The notes under the pieces are model-generated. The model was not told the DNA's origin, did not search any database, and saw only the letters and a list, made by a program, of their open reading frames with translations. Below, piece after piece: positions 39,073 through 48,129 of a stretch of 64,000 bases of DNA (position 1 is its first letter; each line of letters starts with the position of its first letter). This DNA comes from Virgibacillus halotolerans. GTDB taxonomy: Bacteria; Bacillota; Bacilli; Bacillales; Amphibacillaceae. The stretch spans positions 496,001 through 560,000 of the forward strand of contig NZ_JAFBEA010000001.1 of NCBI RefSeq assembly GCF_016908515.1, given 5' to 3'. The position numbers and the translations under genes were made by a program.

Positions 39073-40257
39073 ATGAAAAAATACTTTTTGATGGGCAGTA
39101 TGATATTTTTTATGCTGTTTAGTACAACTGTACCTGCATTCGCTGAAGAAAAGGGGAATGATGCTAGTACAGATACACCGAAACTTGCAGAAGATGCCAA
39201 CTCAGCTATTTTAATGGAACGTGATACAGGGAAAATGCTTTTTGATAAAAATGCGAATGAGAAGCTTCCTCCAGCTAGTATGACAAAGATAATGACGCTA
39301 TTATTGATTATGGAGGCCATTGACAAAGGTAATTTAAAAATGGATGAAATGGTTCGTATAAGTGAGCGCGCATCATCCATGGGCGGATCACAGGTTTTTC
39401 TTGAAGCGGGAGAGGAAATGTCTGTTAAAGATCTATTAAAAGGTATCTCCATTGCTTCGGGTAATGATGCAAGTGTAGCCATGGCAGAAAGAATCTCCGG
39501 CAGTGAAGAAGCATTTGTTAAAAAGATGAATGAAAAGGTGAAAGAATTAAATTTAAAAAATACCAAGTTTCAAAACACTACAGGACTACCAGCGAAGGAT
39601 CATTATAGTACAGCATATGATATGGCGGTTATTGCCAAGGAATTATTAAAATATGAATCCATTACCAAATTCACGTCTGTCTATGAGGATTATTTAAGAA
39701 AAGGAGAAGACAATGAATTCTGGTTAGTTAATACAAATAAGCTGGTGAAATTTTATCCGGGAGTCGATGGATTAAAAACCGGTTTTACCAATGAAGCGAA
39801 ATATTGCTTAACAGCAACAGCTAAAAAGAATGATATGCGAGTGATTGCGGTAGTTATGGGAGCAGAATCGCCTAAAAAACGCAATGCTACCGTATCGCAA
39901 ATGCTTGACTATGCATTCAATCATTTTGAAACAAAACAATTGTTTAAGAAGGATCAAGTCATTACAACATTGGAACTTTTAAAGGCAGAAAATAAACAGA
40001 TCAATATCGTTGCATCAGAATCAATTAGTACAATTCATGAAAAAGGCGCAGATACTGCTGATATTAAAGCACAGGTAGAACTTGATAAAAACTTGGCGCC
40101 TCCAATGGAAAAAGGGGATAGAGTAGGTACGTTATATGTGAAAGACGGCAAAAAGACATTGTCTGAAACACCTTTAACGATCAAACAAGATATAGAAACA
40201 GCGTCCTATTTTACATTTTTAAAACGATCCCTGCAAAAAATGGCGAAATTTAATTAA
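39073..40257 (+). CDS. dacF: D-alanyl-D-alanine carboxypeptidase DacF
   Basis: 394 aa from ATG 39073 (SD GGAGGT). Signal peptide about 1-27 ending VPAFAEE. Penicillin-binding fold: SxxK at Ser69-Lys72 (PASMTKIM), SGNDAS, and KTGFTNEA. PBP5-type C-terminal domain, ending in an amphipathic helix (YFTFLKRSLQKMAKFN) for membrane attachment. Trims peptidoglycan stem peptides during spore cortex formation. Lies directly upstream of spoIIA as in B. subtilis. Confidence 0.95.
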   Translation: MKKYFLMGSMIFFMLFSTTVPAFAEEKGNDASTDTPKLAEDANSAILMERDTGKMLFDKNANEKLPPASMTKIMTLLLIMEAIDKGNLKMDEMVRISERASSMGGSQVFLEAGEEMSVKDLLKGISIASGNDASVAMAERISGSEEAFVKKMNEKVKELNLKNTKFQNTTGLPAKDHYSTAYDMAVIAKELLKYESITKFTSVYEDYLRKGEDNEFWLVNTNKLVKFYPGVDGLKTGFTNEAKYCLTATAKKNDMRVIAVVMGAESPKKRNATVSQMLDYAFNHFETKQLFKKDQVITTLELLKAENKQINIVASESISTIHEKGADTADIKAQVELDKNLAPPMEKGDRVGTLYVKDGKKTLSETPLTIKQDIETASYFTFLKRSLQKMAKFN

Positions 40258-40301
40258 CAGCTTCTAACTTTATCGAATTTCTTCTAATTTTGTCATCAGG
40301 C

Positions 40302-40328
40302 AGGAATTGAGCTGCCGATCTAGAAATA
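40302..40328 (+). promoter_or_regulatory. Candidate sigma-H promoter for spoIIA
   Basis: AGGAATT (40302-40308), 13 nt, AGAAATA (40322-40328), approximating the sigma-H pattern (RAGGAWWT-12/14-RNNGAAT). The spoIIA operon is sigma-H dependent in B. subtilis. The -10 match is imperfect. Confidence 0.5.
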
Positions 40329-40363
40329 GAACATAAAGTGCATGTTCAAAAGGAGGAAATTAG

Positions 40364-40717
40364 ATGGGACTAACTTCCACATTTAATGTGAAGGAAGATG
40401 TGTTAATTGTAAGGCTATCGGGAGAACTGGATCACCATGAAGCAGAAGGGTTACGGAGTGAATGGAAGGATATGTTATATCAAAATGCCGTGAAGCATAT
40501 CATTTTGAATCTGGAATCAGTGACTTTTATGGACAGTTCTGGACTGGGTGTTGTACTTGGAAGGTATAAAGAGGTTCTACAGCTTGGAGGGGAAATGGTT
40601 GTATGCTCCATTTCTCCACCGGTTAAACGATTGTTTGAAATGTCTGGTATCTTTAAAATTGTCCGCTTAGAGGAGAATGAACAATTTGCATTAAAGACGT
40701 TGGGGGTGGCATCATGA
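40364..40717 (+). CDS. spoIIAA: Anti-sigma F factor antagonist SpoIIAA
   Basis: 117 aa, SD AAGGAGG. STAS domain; [16 protein letters not shown] contains the phosphorylated Ser58. Dephospho-SpoIIAA binds SpoIIAB and releases sigma-F in the forespore. Overlaps spoIIAB by 4 nt. Confidence 0.97.
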   Translation: MGLTSTFNVKEDVLIVRLSGELDHHEAEGLRSEWKDMLYQNAVKHIILNLESVTFMDSSGLGVVLGRYKEVLQLGGEMVVCSISPPVKRLFEMSGIFKIVRLEENEQFALKTLGVAS

Positions 40718-41157
40718 AAAATGAAATGTTTATCGAGTTTTCTAGCATAAGTGAGAATGAATCCTTTGCAAGGGTGACGGTTGGATCTTTTATTACGCAA
40801 TTAGATCCAACGATGAATGAATTAACGGAAATAAAAACAGTTGTATCAGAGGCTGTAACAAACGCAATTATTCATGGGTATAACAATGAAGCACACCATA
40901 AAATTGGTATTACCTGCACCATACAAGATCATGATATTGAACTGACGATTAAAGACAATGGCATTGGGATAAATGATATCGACGAAGCACGTCAGCCGCT
41001 ATATACTTCTAAACCTGAACTAGAAAGATCTGGCATGGGCTTTACAATCATTGAAAACTTTATGGATTCTGTTGAGGTTATTTCACATCCAAACCATGGA
41101 ACAACCGTATATATGACAAAGCAGCTTGCGAAAAATAAAACGGTTATGAATCAGTGA
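40714..41157 (+). CDS. spoIIAB: Anti-sigma F factor SpoIIAB (Ser kinase)
   Basis: 147 aa. GHKL ATPase motifs: [17 protein letters not shown] (N box), [17 protein letters not shown] (G1), [15 protein letters not shown] (G2). Binds and inhibits sigma-F and phosphorylates SpoIIAA. Overlaps both neighbours, giving stoichiometric expression. Confidence 0.97.
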   Translation: MKNEMFIEFSSISENESFARVTVGSFITQLDPTMNELTEIKTVVSEAVTNAIIHGYNNEAHHKIGITCTIQDHDIELTIKDNGIGINDIDEARQPLYTSKPELERSGMGFTIIENFMDSVEVISHPNHGTTVYMTKQLAKNKTVMNQ

Positions 41158-41915
41158 TGCCTATGAATGCAAATGTCAAAAAGGTTCATAAAGATGCCTT
41201 AACAGATGAACAGGTGAAGGATTATATATTTAAAAGCCAGCATGGGGATAAAGCGGCAAGAGATATATTGGTTGAAAAAAACATTCGACTTGTTTGGTCG
41301 GTAGTCCAACGGTTTATTAACCGTGGATATGATCCGGACGATTTATTTCAAATTGGTAGTATTGGATTAATCAAATCTATAGATAAGTTCGATCTATCCT
41401 ACGATGTTAGGTTTTCCACGTATGCTGTGCCAATGATTATTGGCGAAATCCAGCGTTTTATCAGGGATGATGGTAGTGTGAAAGTCAGCCGCTCCTTGAA
41501 AGAGACGGGGAACAAAATACGTAGAAAAGGGGATGAATTAACCAAACAACTCAGCCGGTCACCGACAGTAAATGAAATTGCTGAAGCATTAGAGATCACA
41601 CCAGAAGAGGTTGTGCATGCACAAGAGGCTGCAAAATCTCCGCATTCGATACATGAGACTGTTTTTGAGAATGACGGGGATCCAATTACATTATTAGATC
41701 AAATAGCGGACGAGGATTCAAAATGGTTTGATACACTTACACTTCAGGAAGCGATTAGGGGGCTGAATGAGCGTGAAAGACTGATTGTATACTTACGCTA
41801 CTATAAAGATCAAACGCAAACTGAAGTAGCCGATAGACTAGGGATTTCACAAGTACAAGTATCCCGACTAGAAAAAAAGATTCTGTATGAAATGAAACTG
41901 AATATCGACCGCTAA
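41157..41915 (+). CDS. sigF: Sporulation sigma factor SigF
   Basis: 252 aa from ATG 41157 (GTG 41154 and ATG 41163 are alternatives). Region 2: DLFQIGSIGLIKSIDKFDLS, then YDVRFSTYAVPMIIGEIQRF (2.3/2.4). Region 4: LNERERLIVYLRYYKDQTQT, EVADRLGISQVQVSRLEKKI. First forespore-specific sigma factor. Ends at a strong terminator. Confidence 0.97.
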   Translation: MPMNANVKKVHKDALTDEQVKDYIFKSQHGDKAARDILVEKNIRLVWSVVQRFINRGYDPDDLFQIGSIGLIKSIDKFDLSYDVRFSTYAVPMIIGEIQRFIRDDGSVKVSRSLKETGNKIRRKGDELTKQLSRSPTVNEIAEALEITPEEVVHAQEAAKSPHSIHETVFENDGDPITLLDQIADEDSKWFDTLTLQEAIRGLNERERLIVYLRYYKDQTQTEVADRLGISQVQVSRLEKKILYEMKLNIDR

Positions 41916-41943
41916 AATCACCACTTTTGTGGTGATTTTTTTT
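41914..41943 (+). terminator. Intrinsic terminator after sigF
   Basis: AAAATCACCAC pairs with GTGGTGATTTT around TTTT, followed by a T-run. Overlaps the sigF stop. Confidence 0.92.
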
Positions 41944-42005
41944 CTTTGCTTGCAAGCGTACGATATTTTTTTGTTCTGTTTTTAATGGCATACAAGAGAC
42001 AACAC

Positions 42006-42034
42006 CTTGTGTAAACGCATAATCATTGGTATAA
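42006..42034 (+). promoter_or_regulatory. Sigma-A-type promoter upstream of the opine-dehydrogenase gene
   Basis: TTGTGT (42006-42011), 17 nt, TATAAT (42029-42034). Gives an untranslated leader of about 330 nt. Confidence 0.65.
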
Positions 42035-42374
42035 TAAGAATATAGTTTGAAAATTTTAAATAAATTTTATGATTCTTCTTTTACATTCATATTTTAGAAA
42101 GATAGAAAATCAGCACTAGAAATAACCCAATCATTCAGCTAGAAGGCCAAGGCATTAAAAGGTGAAACTTTGTGAAATAGTGATCATGTATAACGAAGTG
42201 AGAATTGGGTTTCCCCATTAAACGGATAGATACAATAACCAGCACAAAAGGAGATTCTAGAAATGCTAAGAAGCCAAACCTATCGGAACAAGGTTTTTCC
42301 ATAGCTACTCACAATGTATTTAATAGTCGCTTTCAAATCATTTAACGTGCGATCAAAACATTGGAGGAGAAATA
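42035..42374 (+). other. Long leader region without a clear gene
   Basis: The 460 bp from 41916 to 42374 hold the sigF terminator, the promoter at 42006 and this leader. A short ORF at 42263-42304 (MLRSQTYRNKVFP) has a good SD (AAAGGAG). I see no sequence matching a riboswitch class I know. A leader peptide or unrecognised structured RNA is possible. Confidence 0.4.
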
Positions 42375-43457
42375 ATGAGAATTACAGTTGTAGGAGCAGG
42401 ACATGGTGGAACAACCATAGCAGCAGATCTGAAAGAGAAAGGCCATTTTGTAACATTATTAAAAACTTCTCGAGGTCTGCATAATGAGCATTTTGAATAT
42501 CTAAATAAAAATAATGGTGAAATAACGATTTTGAATGGCTTTAAAGAGACTTCGGTGAATTTAGATGTAGTGACAACAGATGTAAAATTAGCAATAACGG
42601 ATGCCGAAATTATTATTATTTATGTCCAAACAAATTATCATGAACAAGTCATCAAACGGATACTGCCTTTCATGGATGAAGATCAAATTGTACTGTTAGA
42701 GCCCGGCTATTTATCAACAGCATATTTTTTAAAGCATCAATCGGATATGAATATTACAATTGTAGAAGCGCAAAGCTCTCCCATAGATTGTAGAATTGTT
42801 GAACCGGGGAAAGTGAAGGTATTGTTTAAGAACGTGAGAAACCCTGTTGCTATATTTACAAATAAAAATAAAACAATGATCGAGGAGAAGTTGAACAAAC
42901 TTCAATATAATTTCGTATATCTGGAGTCTGTGATAGAAGCGGCACTTCATAACCCGAATTTGATTGTCCACACCATCGGTGGCATTATGAGTATTCCCAG
43001 GATTGAGCATGCCAAGGGTGATTACTGGATGTATAAAGAAGTGTTTACACCACATGTATGGAATTTAGTTGAAAGCCTTGATAATGAAAAAATGGATGTA
43101 CTTGAAAAAATCGGTGCAGAAAGGTTATCTTATGTGGAAGCATGTAAGTTCCGTAATTTTACAGATTTTACGATAGACGCTAAAGAGGCGTTTTTTAGTT
43201 ATGCTGAGAATAGTTCACCGGAAGGACCTTTTGTTGCAGACTCCAGATTCATAACGGAGGATGTCCCTGAGGGGTTAGTGTTACTTGAATCATTAGGGGA
43301 GATGTTAGATGTTGAAACGCCAACCTGCACAGGTTTGATCAACACCGCCTCCGCTGCTCTTAATAAAGATTTCAGGGAAAGTGCCAGGACGGTAGAAATA
43401 TTGGGAAAAGAAAACTTGGAGAAAATAGTTGGTTCACTAGCTGTTCCGCTGAATTAA
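42375..43457 (+). CDS. Opine/octopine dehydrogenase-family NAD(P)-dependent oxidoreductase
   Basis: 360 aa, SD TTGGAGGAG. N-terminal Rossmann fold with VVGAGHGGTTIAADLKEKGH. The C-terminal octopine-dehydrogenase-type helical domain contains NPNLIVHTIGG and TPTCTGLINTASAALNKDF. Such enzymes reductively condense an amino acid with a keto acid, or oxidise the product. Substrate unknown. No nicotianamine-synthase-like metallophore gene is adjacent. Confidence 0.82.
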   Translation: MRITVVGAGHGGTTIAADLKEKGHFVTLLKTSRGLHNEHFEYLNKNNGEITILNGFKETSVNLDVVTTDVKLAITDAEIIIIYVQTNYHEQVIKRILPFMDEDQIVLLEPGYLSTAYFLKHQSDMNITIVEAQSSPIDCRIVEPGKVKVLFKNVRNPVAIFTNKNKTMIEEKLNKLQYNFVYLESVIEAALHNPNLIVHTIGGIMSIPRIEHAKGDYWMYKEVFTPHVWNLVESLDNEKMDVLEKIGAERLSYVEACKFRNFTDFTIDAKEAFFSYAENSSPEGPFVADSRFITEDVPEGLVLLESLGEMLDVETPTCTGLINTASAALNKDFRESARTVEILGKENLEKIVGSLAVPLN

Positions 43458-43476
43458 TAAATCATTTTGAATTTGA

Positions 43477-43522
43477 ATATCCCACATCAGCTTAAAAAAT
43501 TGATGCGGGGTATTCTTTTTTT
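43477..43522 (+). terminator. Intrinsic terminator
   Basis: ATATCCCACATCA pairs with TGATGCGGGGTAT (one mismatch), followed by CTTTTTTT. Confidence 0.85.
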
Positions 43523-43555
43523 AGTTATACAGGTTTTTCGCAAATTTTAATTGAT

Positions 43556-43586
43556 AAAAATAGTATTTCTGACAAATACTATTTTT
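43556..43586 (+). repeat. Perfect 13-bp inverted repeat upstream of spoVAA
   Basis: AAAAATAGTATTT, 5-nt spacer CTGAC, then AAATACTATTTTT. The A- and T-rich ends make it a possible bidirectional terminator, but it sits only about 28 nt before spoVAA where its promoter would be expected, so an operator role is also possible. Confidence 0.6.
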
Positions 43587-43614
43587 ACACGAGCGGGTAA
43601 AGGATGAATTTACA

Positions 43615-44232
43615 ATGACTGAAATCGTTTATTTGCGTATGAAAAAGACCATTGGAATATCCAAAATGAAGGAAATTCACTTAAAAGATATTGCTTATCT
43701 ATCTACATCGTCGACAAGTAAAAAAAAGCTGGAGGATGTACCGATTTACAGGATCACAAAAAAGGATAAAAATATTGTCATTATTGACAGCTTTTTAATT
43801 ATCGATTATTTAATCCACACTTTTTCAGAAATTGAAGTGCAATTGATTGGTCCAACACAGACGATTATTCGGATTAATAAAAGCAAAAAGGCACCATCCA
43901 TATTCATCGTTGTATTCATTTGGCTTTTATTGTTTATTGGAACTGCAATGACGATCATGAATTTTCACTATGATGTTAGCATGCAGGAAGTACAACAAAA
44001 GCTTCATTATTTGTTGACCGGCGAACGTAATGACTATCCTTTGTGGATTCAAATACCATACTCCCTTGGATTAGGGATGGGGACACTCCTGTTTTTTAAT
44101 CATTGGTTCAATAAAAGATTTAATGAGGAACCCAGTCCACTTGAAGTGGAAATATACAACTACCAACAAGATCTGGATAATTACCTAAACCACCATGAGA
44201 ATAAGTTAAATGATACAAAACCTCCTCGTTAA
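43615..44232 (+). CDS. spoVAA: Stage V sporulation protein AA
   Basis: 205 aa, SD AAAGGATG. A soluble N-terminal domain (IVYLRMKKTIGISKMKEIHL; YLSTSSTSKKKLEDVPIYRI) followed by two membrane segments (FIVVFIWLLLFIGTAMTI; LGLGMGTLLFFNHW), as in SpoVAA. Part of the spore inner-membrane dipicolinic acid channel system. Overlaps spoVAB. Confidence 0.9.
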   Translation: MTEIVYLRMKKTIGISKMKEIHLKDIAYLSTSSTSKKKLEDVPIYRITKKDKNIVIIDSFLIIDYLIHTFSEIEVQLIGPTQTIIRINKSKKAPSIFIVVFIWLLLFIGTAMTIMNFHYDVSMQEVQQKLHYLLTGERNDYPLWIQIPYSLGLGMGTLLFFNHWFNKRFNEEPSPLEVEIYNYQQDLDNYLNHHENKLNDTKPPR

Positions 44233-44638
44233 CGTTTTTGAGGTATTTATAGGATTTGCCGGAGGTCTTGCTGTTGGTGGCGGTTTTGTTGCATTTATAA
44301 CCGTATTAGGGATTATTCCAAGATTAATTCAACTAAGTAAAACAGATCGAATGATTAAAGTTTATGGGGCATGTGTTATTTTTGGATTGGAAATGGGTAC
44401 CTACTTATCTTTTACCGATAGTGCAGTCAACGAACCTGTACTGTTATTAGTACTTTGGGGACTACTGCATGGTATTTTTAATGGCATGCTTGCCGCCGCA
44501 TTAACAGAAGTGTTAAATGTATTCCCTGTCATCTCAAAGCGAATTGGTCTTGAGGGGCACTTACTGTGGCTGCTAATGGCAATTGTTTTCGGAAAAATTG
44601 CCGGATCCCTGTTTCAATGGACGATATTTGTTAAATAA
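44210..44638 (+). CDS. spoVAB: Stage V sporulation protein AB
   Basis: 142 aa, hydrophobic. FAGGLAVGGGFVAFITVLGI and IPRLIQLSKTDRMIKVYGAC match SpoVAB. Four to five membrane segments. Acts with SpoVAA in the spore inner membrane. Next in B. subtilis would come spoVAC, AD, AE; here spoVAF follows after 32 nt. Confidence 0.9.
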   Translation: MIQNLLVNVFEVFIGFAGGLAVGGGFVAFITVLGIIPRLIQLSKTDRMIKVYGACVIFGLEMGTYLSFTDSAVNEPVLLLVLWGLLHGIFNGMLAAALTEVLNVFPVISKRIGLEGHLLWLLMAIVFGKIAGSLFQWTIFVK

Positions 44639-44670
44639 ATGAGTAATATTTAAGAGTGGAGTGAAGGACA

Positions 44671-46152
44671 GTGCCAGACACAAAAGATAAATATCCGATT
44701 TCTGCAGACATAAAAGACAATCAGAAATTTATGAAAGAAAGAGTTGGTGTAGGTGTTTCCTATGATCTAGGCTTTCGCGAAGTCGTCGTACTTAAAAGAA
44801 AAATACAGCTTTACTATCTTAATGGTATGGTTGATGATCCTAATATCATACAGCTTTTAAAAATACTAATCGAAATTAATGATAATGAAGTTGATAAGAA
44901 AAAAGTATATGAGATCGTGGAGAACCGTTTGGTGAATGAGTCAGTAGAAGTTATTAAAACAATGGACGAAGCGGTAGACCAGATGTTATCCGGCTTAATT
45001 GTGATCTTCATTGATGGAGAGAAGTCCGCATTTGTTGTTGATGTACGTAGTTATCCTGGCAGGCAACCAGAAGAACCGGATACTGAAAGGGTAGTTCGAG
45101 GTGCAAGAGATGGCTATACAGAGAACATCGTCATCAATACATCACTTACTAGAAGAAGGATACGAGATGAAAGATTACGAAATGAAATGTTAAGCGTAGG
45201 AGAACGCTCTAAAACAGATGTATGTGTTTCTTATATTCAAGATGTGGCAAATGATGACTTAGTAAAGTTAATCAAGGATAAAATCAGAGCCATCGAAATT
45301 GATGGTTTAACCATGACGGACAAGGCATTAGAAGAGTTCATGGTAGAGCGTGGGTGGAATCCGTTTCCGCTCGTCAGATATACTGAAAGACCAGATGTGG
45401 CCGCAAACCATTTATTCGAAGGGCACGTTATTGTTACGGTTGATACATCACCAAGCATTATTATTTTTCCTGCTACTTTTTTTGACCATTTAGAACATGC
45501 GGAAGAATATAGACAAACACCTGGCGTCGGTACATTCATTAGATGGGTACGTTTCTTTGCAGTTATGTGTTCGTTATTCCTCTTGCCACTTTGGCTATTA
45601 TTTGTTATTGATCCATCCTTATTGCCAAAAGAACTTTCTTTTATCGGGCCTAATGAAACCGGAAATATTCCTATCGTGATACAAATTTTAATGGCGGATA
45701 TCGGGGTTGAATTTTTACGTATGGCAGCGATTCATACCCCAACACCCTTAGCTACTGCACTCGGATTAATCGCTGCTGTTTTGATTGGACAGATTGCGGT
45801 TGACGTAGGTATGTTTTCTCCGGAAGTTATCTTGTATGTATCCGTCAGTACGATCGGTTCCTACGTTACACCGAGTTATGAACTAAGTGTGGCGAATAAA
45901 ATACTGAAATTATTTCTTGTGCTCATGACTGCCTTCTTTGGGGTCGTCGGTTTTACAATTGGATTTACCCTGATTATCTTCTTTTTAGCTAATTTAAAAT
46001 CTTTGAAAACACCTTATTTGTGGCCATTTTTACCCTTTAATGCCATGGGGATGCTGCACTTTATATTCCGTATCCCTGTGCCCTATTCAAACGTTAGACC
46101 AAGTATTGTCCACCCAAAAGATAATTATCGTCAACCTACTAAAAAGAGCTAA
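44671..46152 (+). CDS. spoVAF: Stage V sporulation protein AF (GerA-family)
   Basis: 493 aa from GTG 44671. GerA-type organisation: a soluble N-terminal domain of about 280 residues (SGLIVIFIDGEKSAFVVDVR; SYPGRQPEEPDTERVVRGAR; RDGYTENIVINTSLTRRRIR), then about five membrane segments (RFFAVMCSLFLLPLWLLFVI onward), ending PYSNVRPSIVHPKDNYRQP. SpoVAF modulates germination with nutrient receptors. Followed by lysA as in B. subtilis. Confidence 0.93.
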   Translation: MPDTKDKYPISADIKDNQKFMKERVGVGVSYDLGFREVVVLKRKIQLYYLNGMVDDPNIIQLLKILIEINDNEVDKKKVYEIVENRLVNESVEVIKTMDEAVDQMLSGLIVIFIDGEKSAFVVDVRSYPGRQPEEPDTERVVRGARDGYTENIVINTSLTRRRIRDERLRNEMLSVGERSKTDVCVSYIQDVANDDLVKLIKDKIRAIEIDGLTMTDKALEEFMVERGWNPFPLVRYTERPDVAANHLFEGHVIVTVDTSPSIIIFPATFFDHLEHAEEYRQTPGVGTFIRWVRFFAVMCSLFLLPLWLLFVIDPSLLPKELSFIGPNETGNIPIVIQILMADIGVEFLRMAAIHTPTPLATALGLIAAVLIGQIAVDVGMFSPEVILYVSVSTIGSYVTPSYELSVANKILKLFLVLMTAFFGVVGFTIGFTLIIFFLANLKSLKTPYLWPFLPFNAMGMLHFIFRIPVPYSNVRPSIVHPKDNYRQPTKKS

Positions 46153-46178
46153 TCCTATGGTTAGCTCTTTCGTTTTTT
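46143..46178 (+). terminator. Intrinsic terminator after spoVAF
   Basis: AAAGAGCTAA pairs with TTAGCTCTTT around an 8-nt loop, followed by CGTTTTTT. Overlaps the spoVAF stop. Confidence 0.88.
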
Positions 46179-46231
46179 ACTTCAATATGGTAAAGTATTT
46201 AAACAATTGATTGGGGGGAGAATCACTTAAA

Positions 46232-47539
46232 ATGATAATTGATCATCATCCATTTCAGGTAAACGATCATGGCCATTTAGAAATAGGGGGCATGGATACA
46301 ATTGCTTTGGCAGAAAAATATGGTACGCCACTATACGTTTATGATGTGGGCATGATTCGTGCTAATTGCCGCGCATTTGTAAATTCCTTTAAAGATTTAG
46401 GCGTGACAGCAAAAGTCGCCTATGCAAGTAAGGCGTTTTCTACCGTCGCCATGCTACAGGTCATGAAGCAAGAAGGAATGTGCCTTGACGTTGTGTCTGA
46501 AGGAGAATTATATACAGCATTACAAGCTGGCTTTCCTACAGAAAACATCCACATGCACGGCAACAATAAAAACGAAGCAGAATTAAGCATGGCGATCAAA
46601 CATAATATTGGCTGTATTGTTGTTGATAACTTTTATGAAATAGCACTGATTGAAAACATTTTGGAAAAAACGAATAAAACAATGGATGTGCTGATTCGTG
46701 TTACTCCTGGTATTGAATCTAATACACACCAATATATTATGACGGGGAATGAAGATTCGAAATTTGGCTTTAATCTGCAAAATGGACAAGCGGAAGAGGC
46801 ATTTCAATTATTACATAATCATTCGCATATTCGGTTTAAAGGGCTGCATTGTCATATCGGATCACAAATTTTTGAGGCGGATCGTTTTCTCGCTGCTACA
46901 GATGTGTTATTTAATGAAATATCCAAATGGAAAACGTTATACGGCTATACACCTGAAGTTTTGAATTTAGGTGGCGGATTTGGTATTCGATATACAGAGA
47001 AGGACGATCCATTACCTTATCATATTTATGTGGAGGAACTTGTTAGCCAGGTTAAGCAGCATGCCGAAGTGCTTCACATGGCAGTCCCCGAAATCTGGAT
47101 TGAACCTGGTCGTGCAATCGTTGGTAATGCGGGCATTACACTGTATACAATAGGTGCGATGAAGCAAATACCAGGCATTCGTCAATATGTTTCTGTTGAT
47201 GGTGGATTAACGGACAATCTAAGACCAGCACTTTATGGAGCTGAATATGATGCTGTTATTGCGAACAAAGCGAAGGAAACAACAACCAATGATGTATCAA
47301 TCGCGGGTAAATGTTGTGAATCCGGAGACATGCTTATTTGGGATTTAGCGGTTCCTACAGTCGAGCATGGCGATATACTTGCAGTTTTCTCTACAGGGGC
47401 TTATGGTTATTCTATGGCAAGCCATTATAATCGTTTGCCAAATGCCGCAGTGGTATTTGTGGAAGAAGGAATAGATAAATTAGTTGTTCGCAGGGAGACA
47501 TATCAGGACCTTGTCAAAAATGATTTATCGTATGAATAA
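46232..47539 (+). CDS. lysA: Diaminopimelate decarboxylase
   Basis: 435 aa from ATG 46232 (SD GGGGGGAG; an in-frame TTG at 46211 overlaps the SD). PLP-binding Lys67 in VAYASKAFS; HGNNKNEAEL; HCHIGSQIF; NLGGGFGIRY; EPGRAIVGNAG; active-site Cys in GKCCESGDML; GAYGYSMASHYN. Last step of lysine synthesis (meso-DAP to lysine). Confidence 0.97.
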   Translation: MIIDHHPFQVNDHGHLEIGGMDTIALAEKYGTPLYVYDVGMIRANCRAFVNSFKDLGVTAKVAYASKAFSTVAMLQVMKQEGMCLDVVSEGELYTALQAGFPTENIHMHGNNKNEAELSMAIKHNIGCIVVDNFYEIALIENILEKTNKTMDVLIRVTPGIESNTHQYIMTGNEDSKFGFNLQNGQAEEAFQLLHNHSHIRFKGLHCHIGSQIFEADRFLAATDVLFNEISKWKTLYGYTPEVLNLGGGFGIRYTEKDDPLPYHIYVEELVSQVKQHAEVLHMAVPEIWIEPGRAIVGNAGITLYTIGAMKQIPGIRQYVSVDGGLTDNLRPALYGAEYDAVIANKAKETTTNDVSIAGKCCESGDMLIWDLAVPTVEHGDILAVFSTGAYGYSMASHYNRLPNAAVVFVEEGIDKLVVRRETYQDLVKNDLSYE

Positions 47540-47644
47540 AAAGCAAAAATAGACGCCAATTCGACCTTATTGGTGTGAAAAATAGCTATAAAATGATAAA
47601 CTGAACATGATTTAATGATAATGATTTAAAAAGGGGATGTCATC

Positions 47645-48076
47645 ATGACTAAAAAAGGATATATTTTAATGGAAAATGGTAACAAAATCGAATTCGAACT
47701 ATTTCCGGAAGAGGCTCCAAAAACGGTAGCCAATTTTGAAAAACTTGCAAACGAGAATTTTTATGATGGATTAACTTTTCATCGTGTTATTGATGGATTT
47801 GTCAGTCAAGGCGGTTGCCCGAATGGCAATGGTACAGGTTCAGCCGGTTATACTATCAAATGTGAAACAGAAGGAAATCCACATAAGCATGTAGAAGGTT
47901 CTTTATCAATGGCGCATGCTGGAAAAGATACGGGAAGCAGTCAGTTCTTTATCGTTCATGAGCCACAACCACATCTTGATGGTGTCCACACAGTATTTGG
48001 ACAGGTTACATCGGGTGTTGAATATGCGAAAGCAATGAATAACGGTGATGTCATGAAAGAAATGAGAATATCTTAA
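47645..48076 (+). CDS. ppiB: Peptidyl-prolyl cis-trans isomerase, cyclophilin type
   Basis: 143 aa, SD AAAAAGGGG. Cyclophilin motifs: [49 protein letters not shown]. No signal peptide, so cytoplasmic. Follows lysA as in B. subtilis. Confidence 0.95.
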   Translation: MTKKGYILMENGNKIEFELFPEEAPKTVANFEKLANENFYDGLTFHRVIDGFVSQGGCPNGNGTGSAGYTIKCETEGNPHKHVEGSLSMAHAGKDTGSSQFFIVHEPQPHLDGVHTVFGQVTSGVEYAKAMNNGDVMKEMRIS

Positions 48077-48129
48077 GCTATCCCGTGTGCATTCTCAGCA
48101 TTAAAGCAGTTTTACTAAGGAAGTAATAC

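Noticed and set aside
42263-42304. The 13-codon ORF as a confirmed gene
   Set aside because: It has a good SD but no homology or conservation evidence; kept only as a note in the leader feature.
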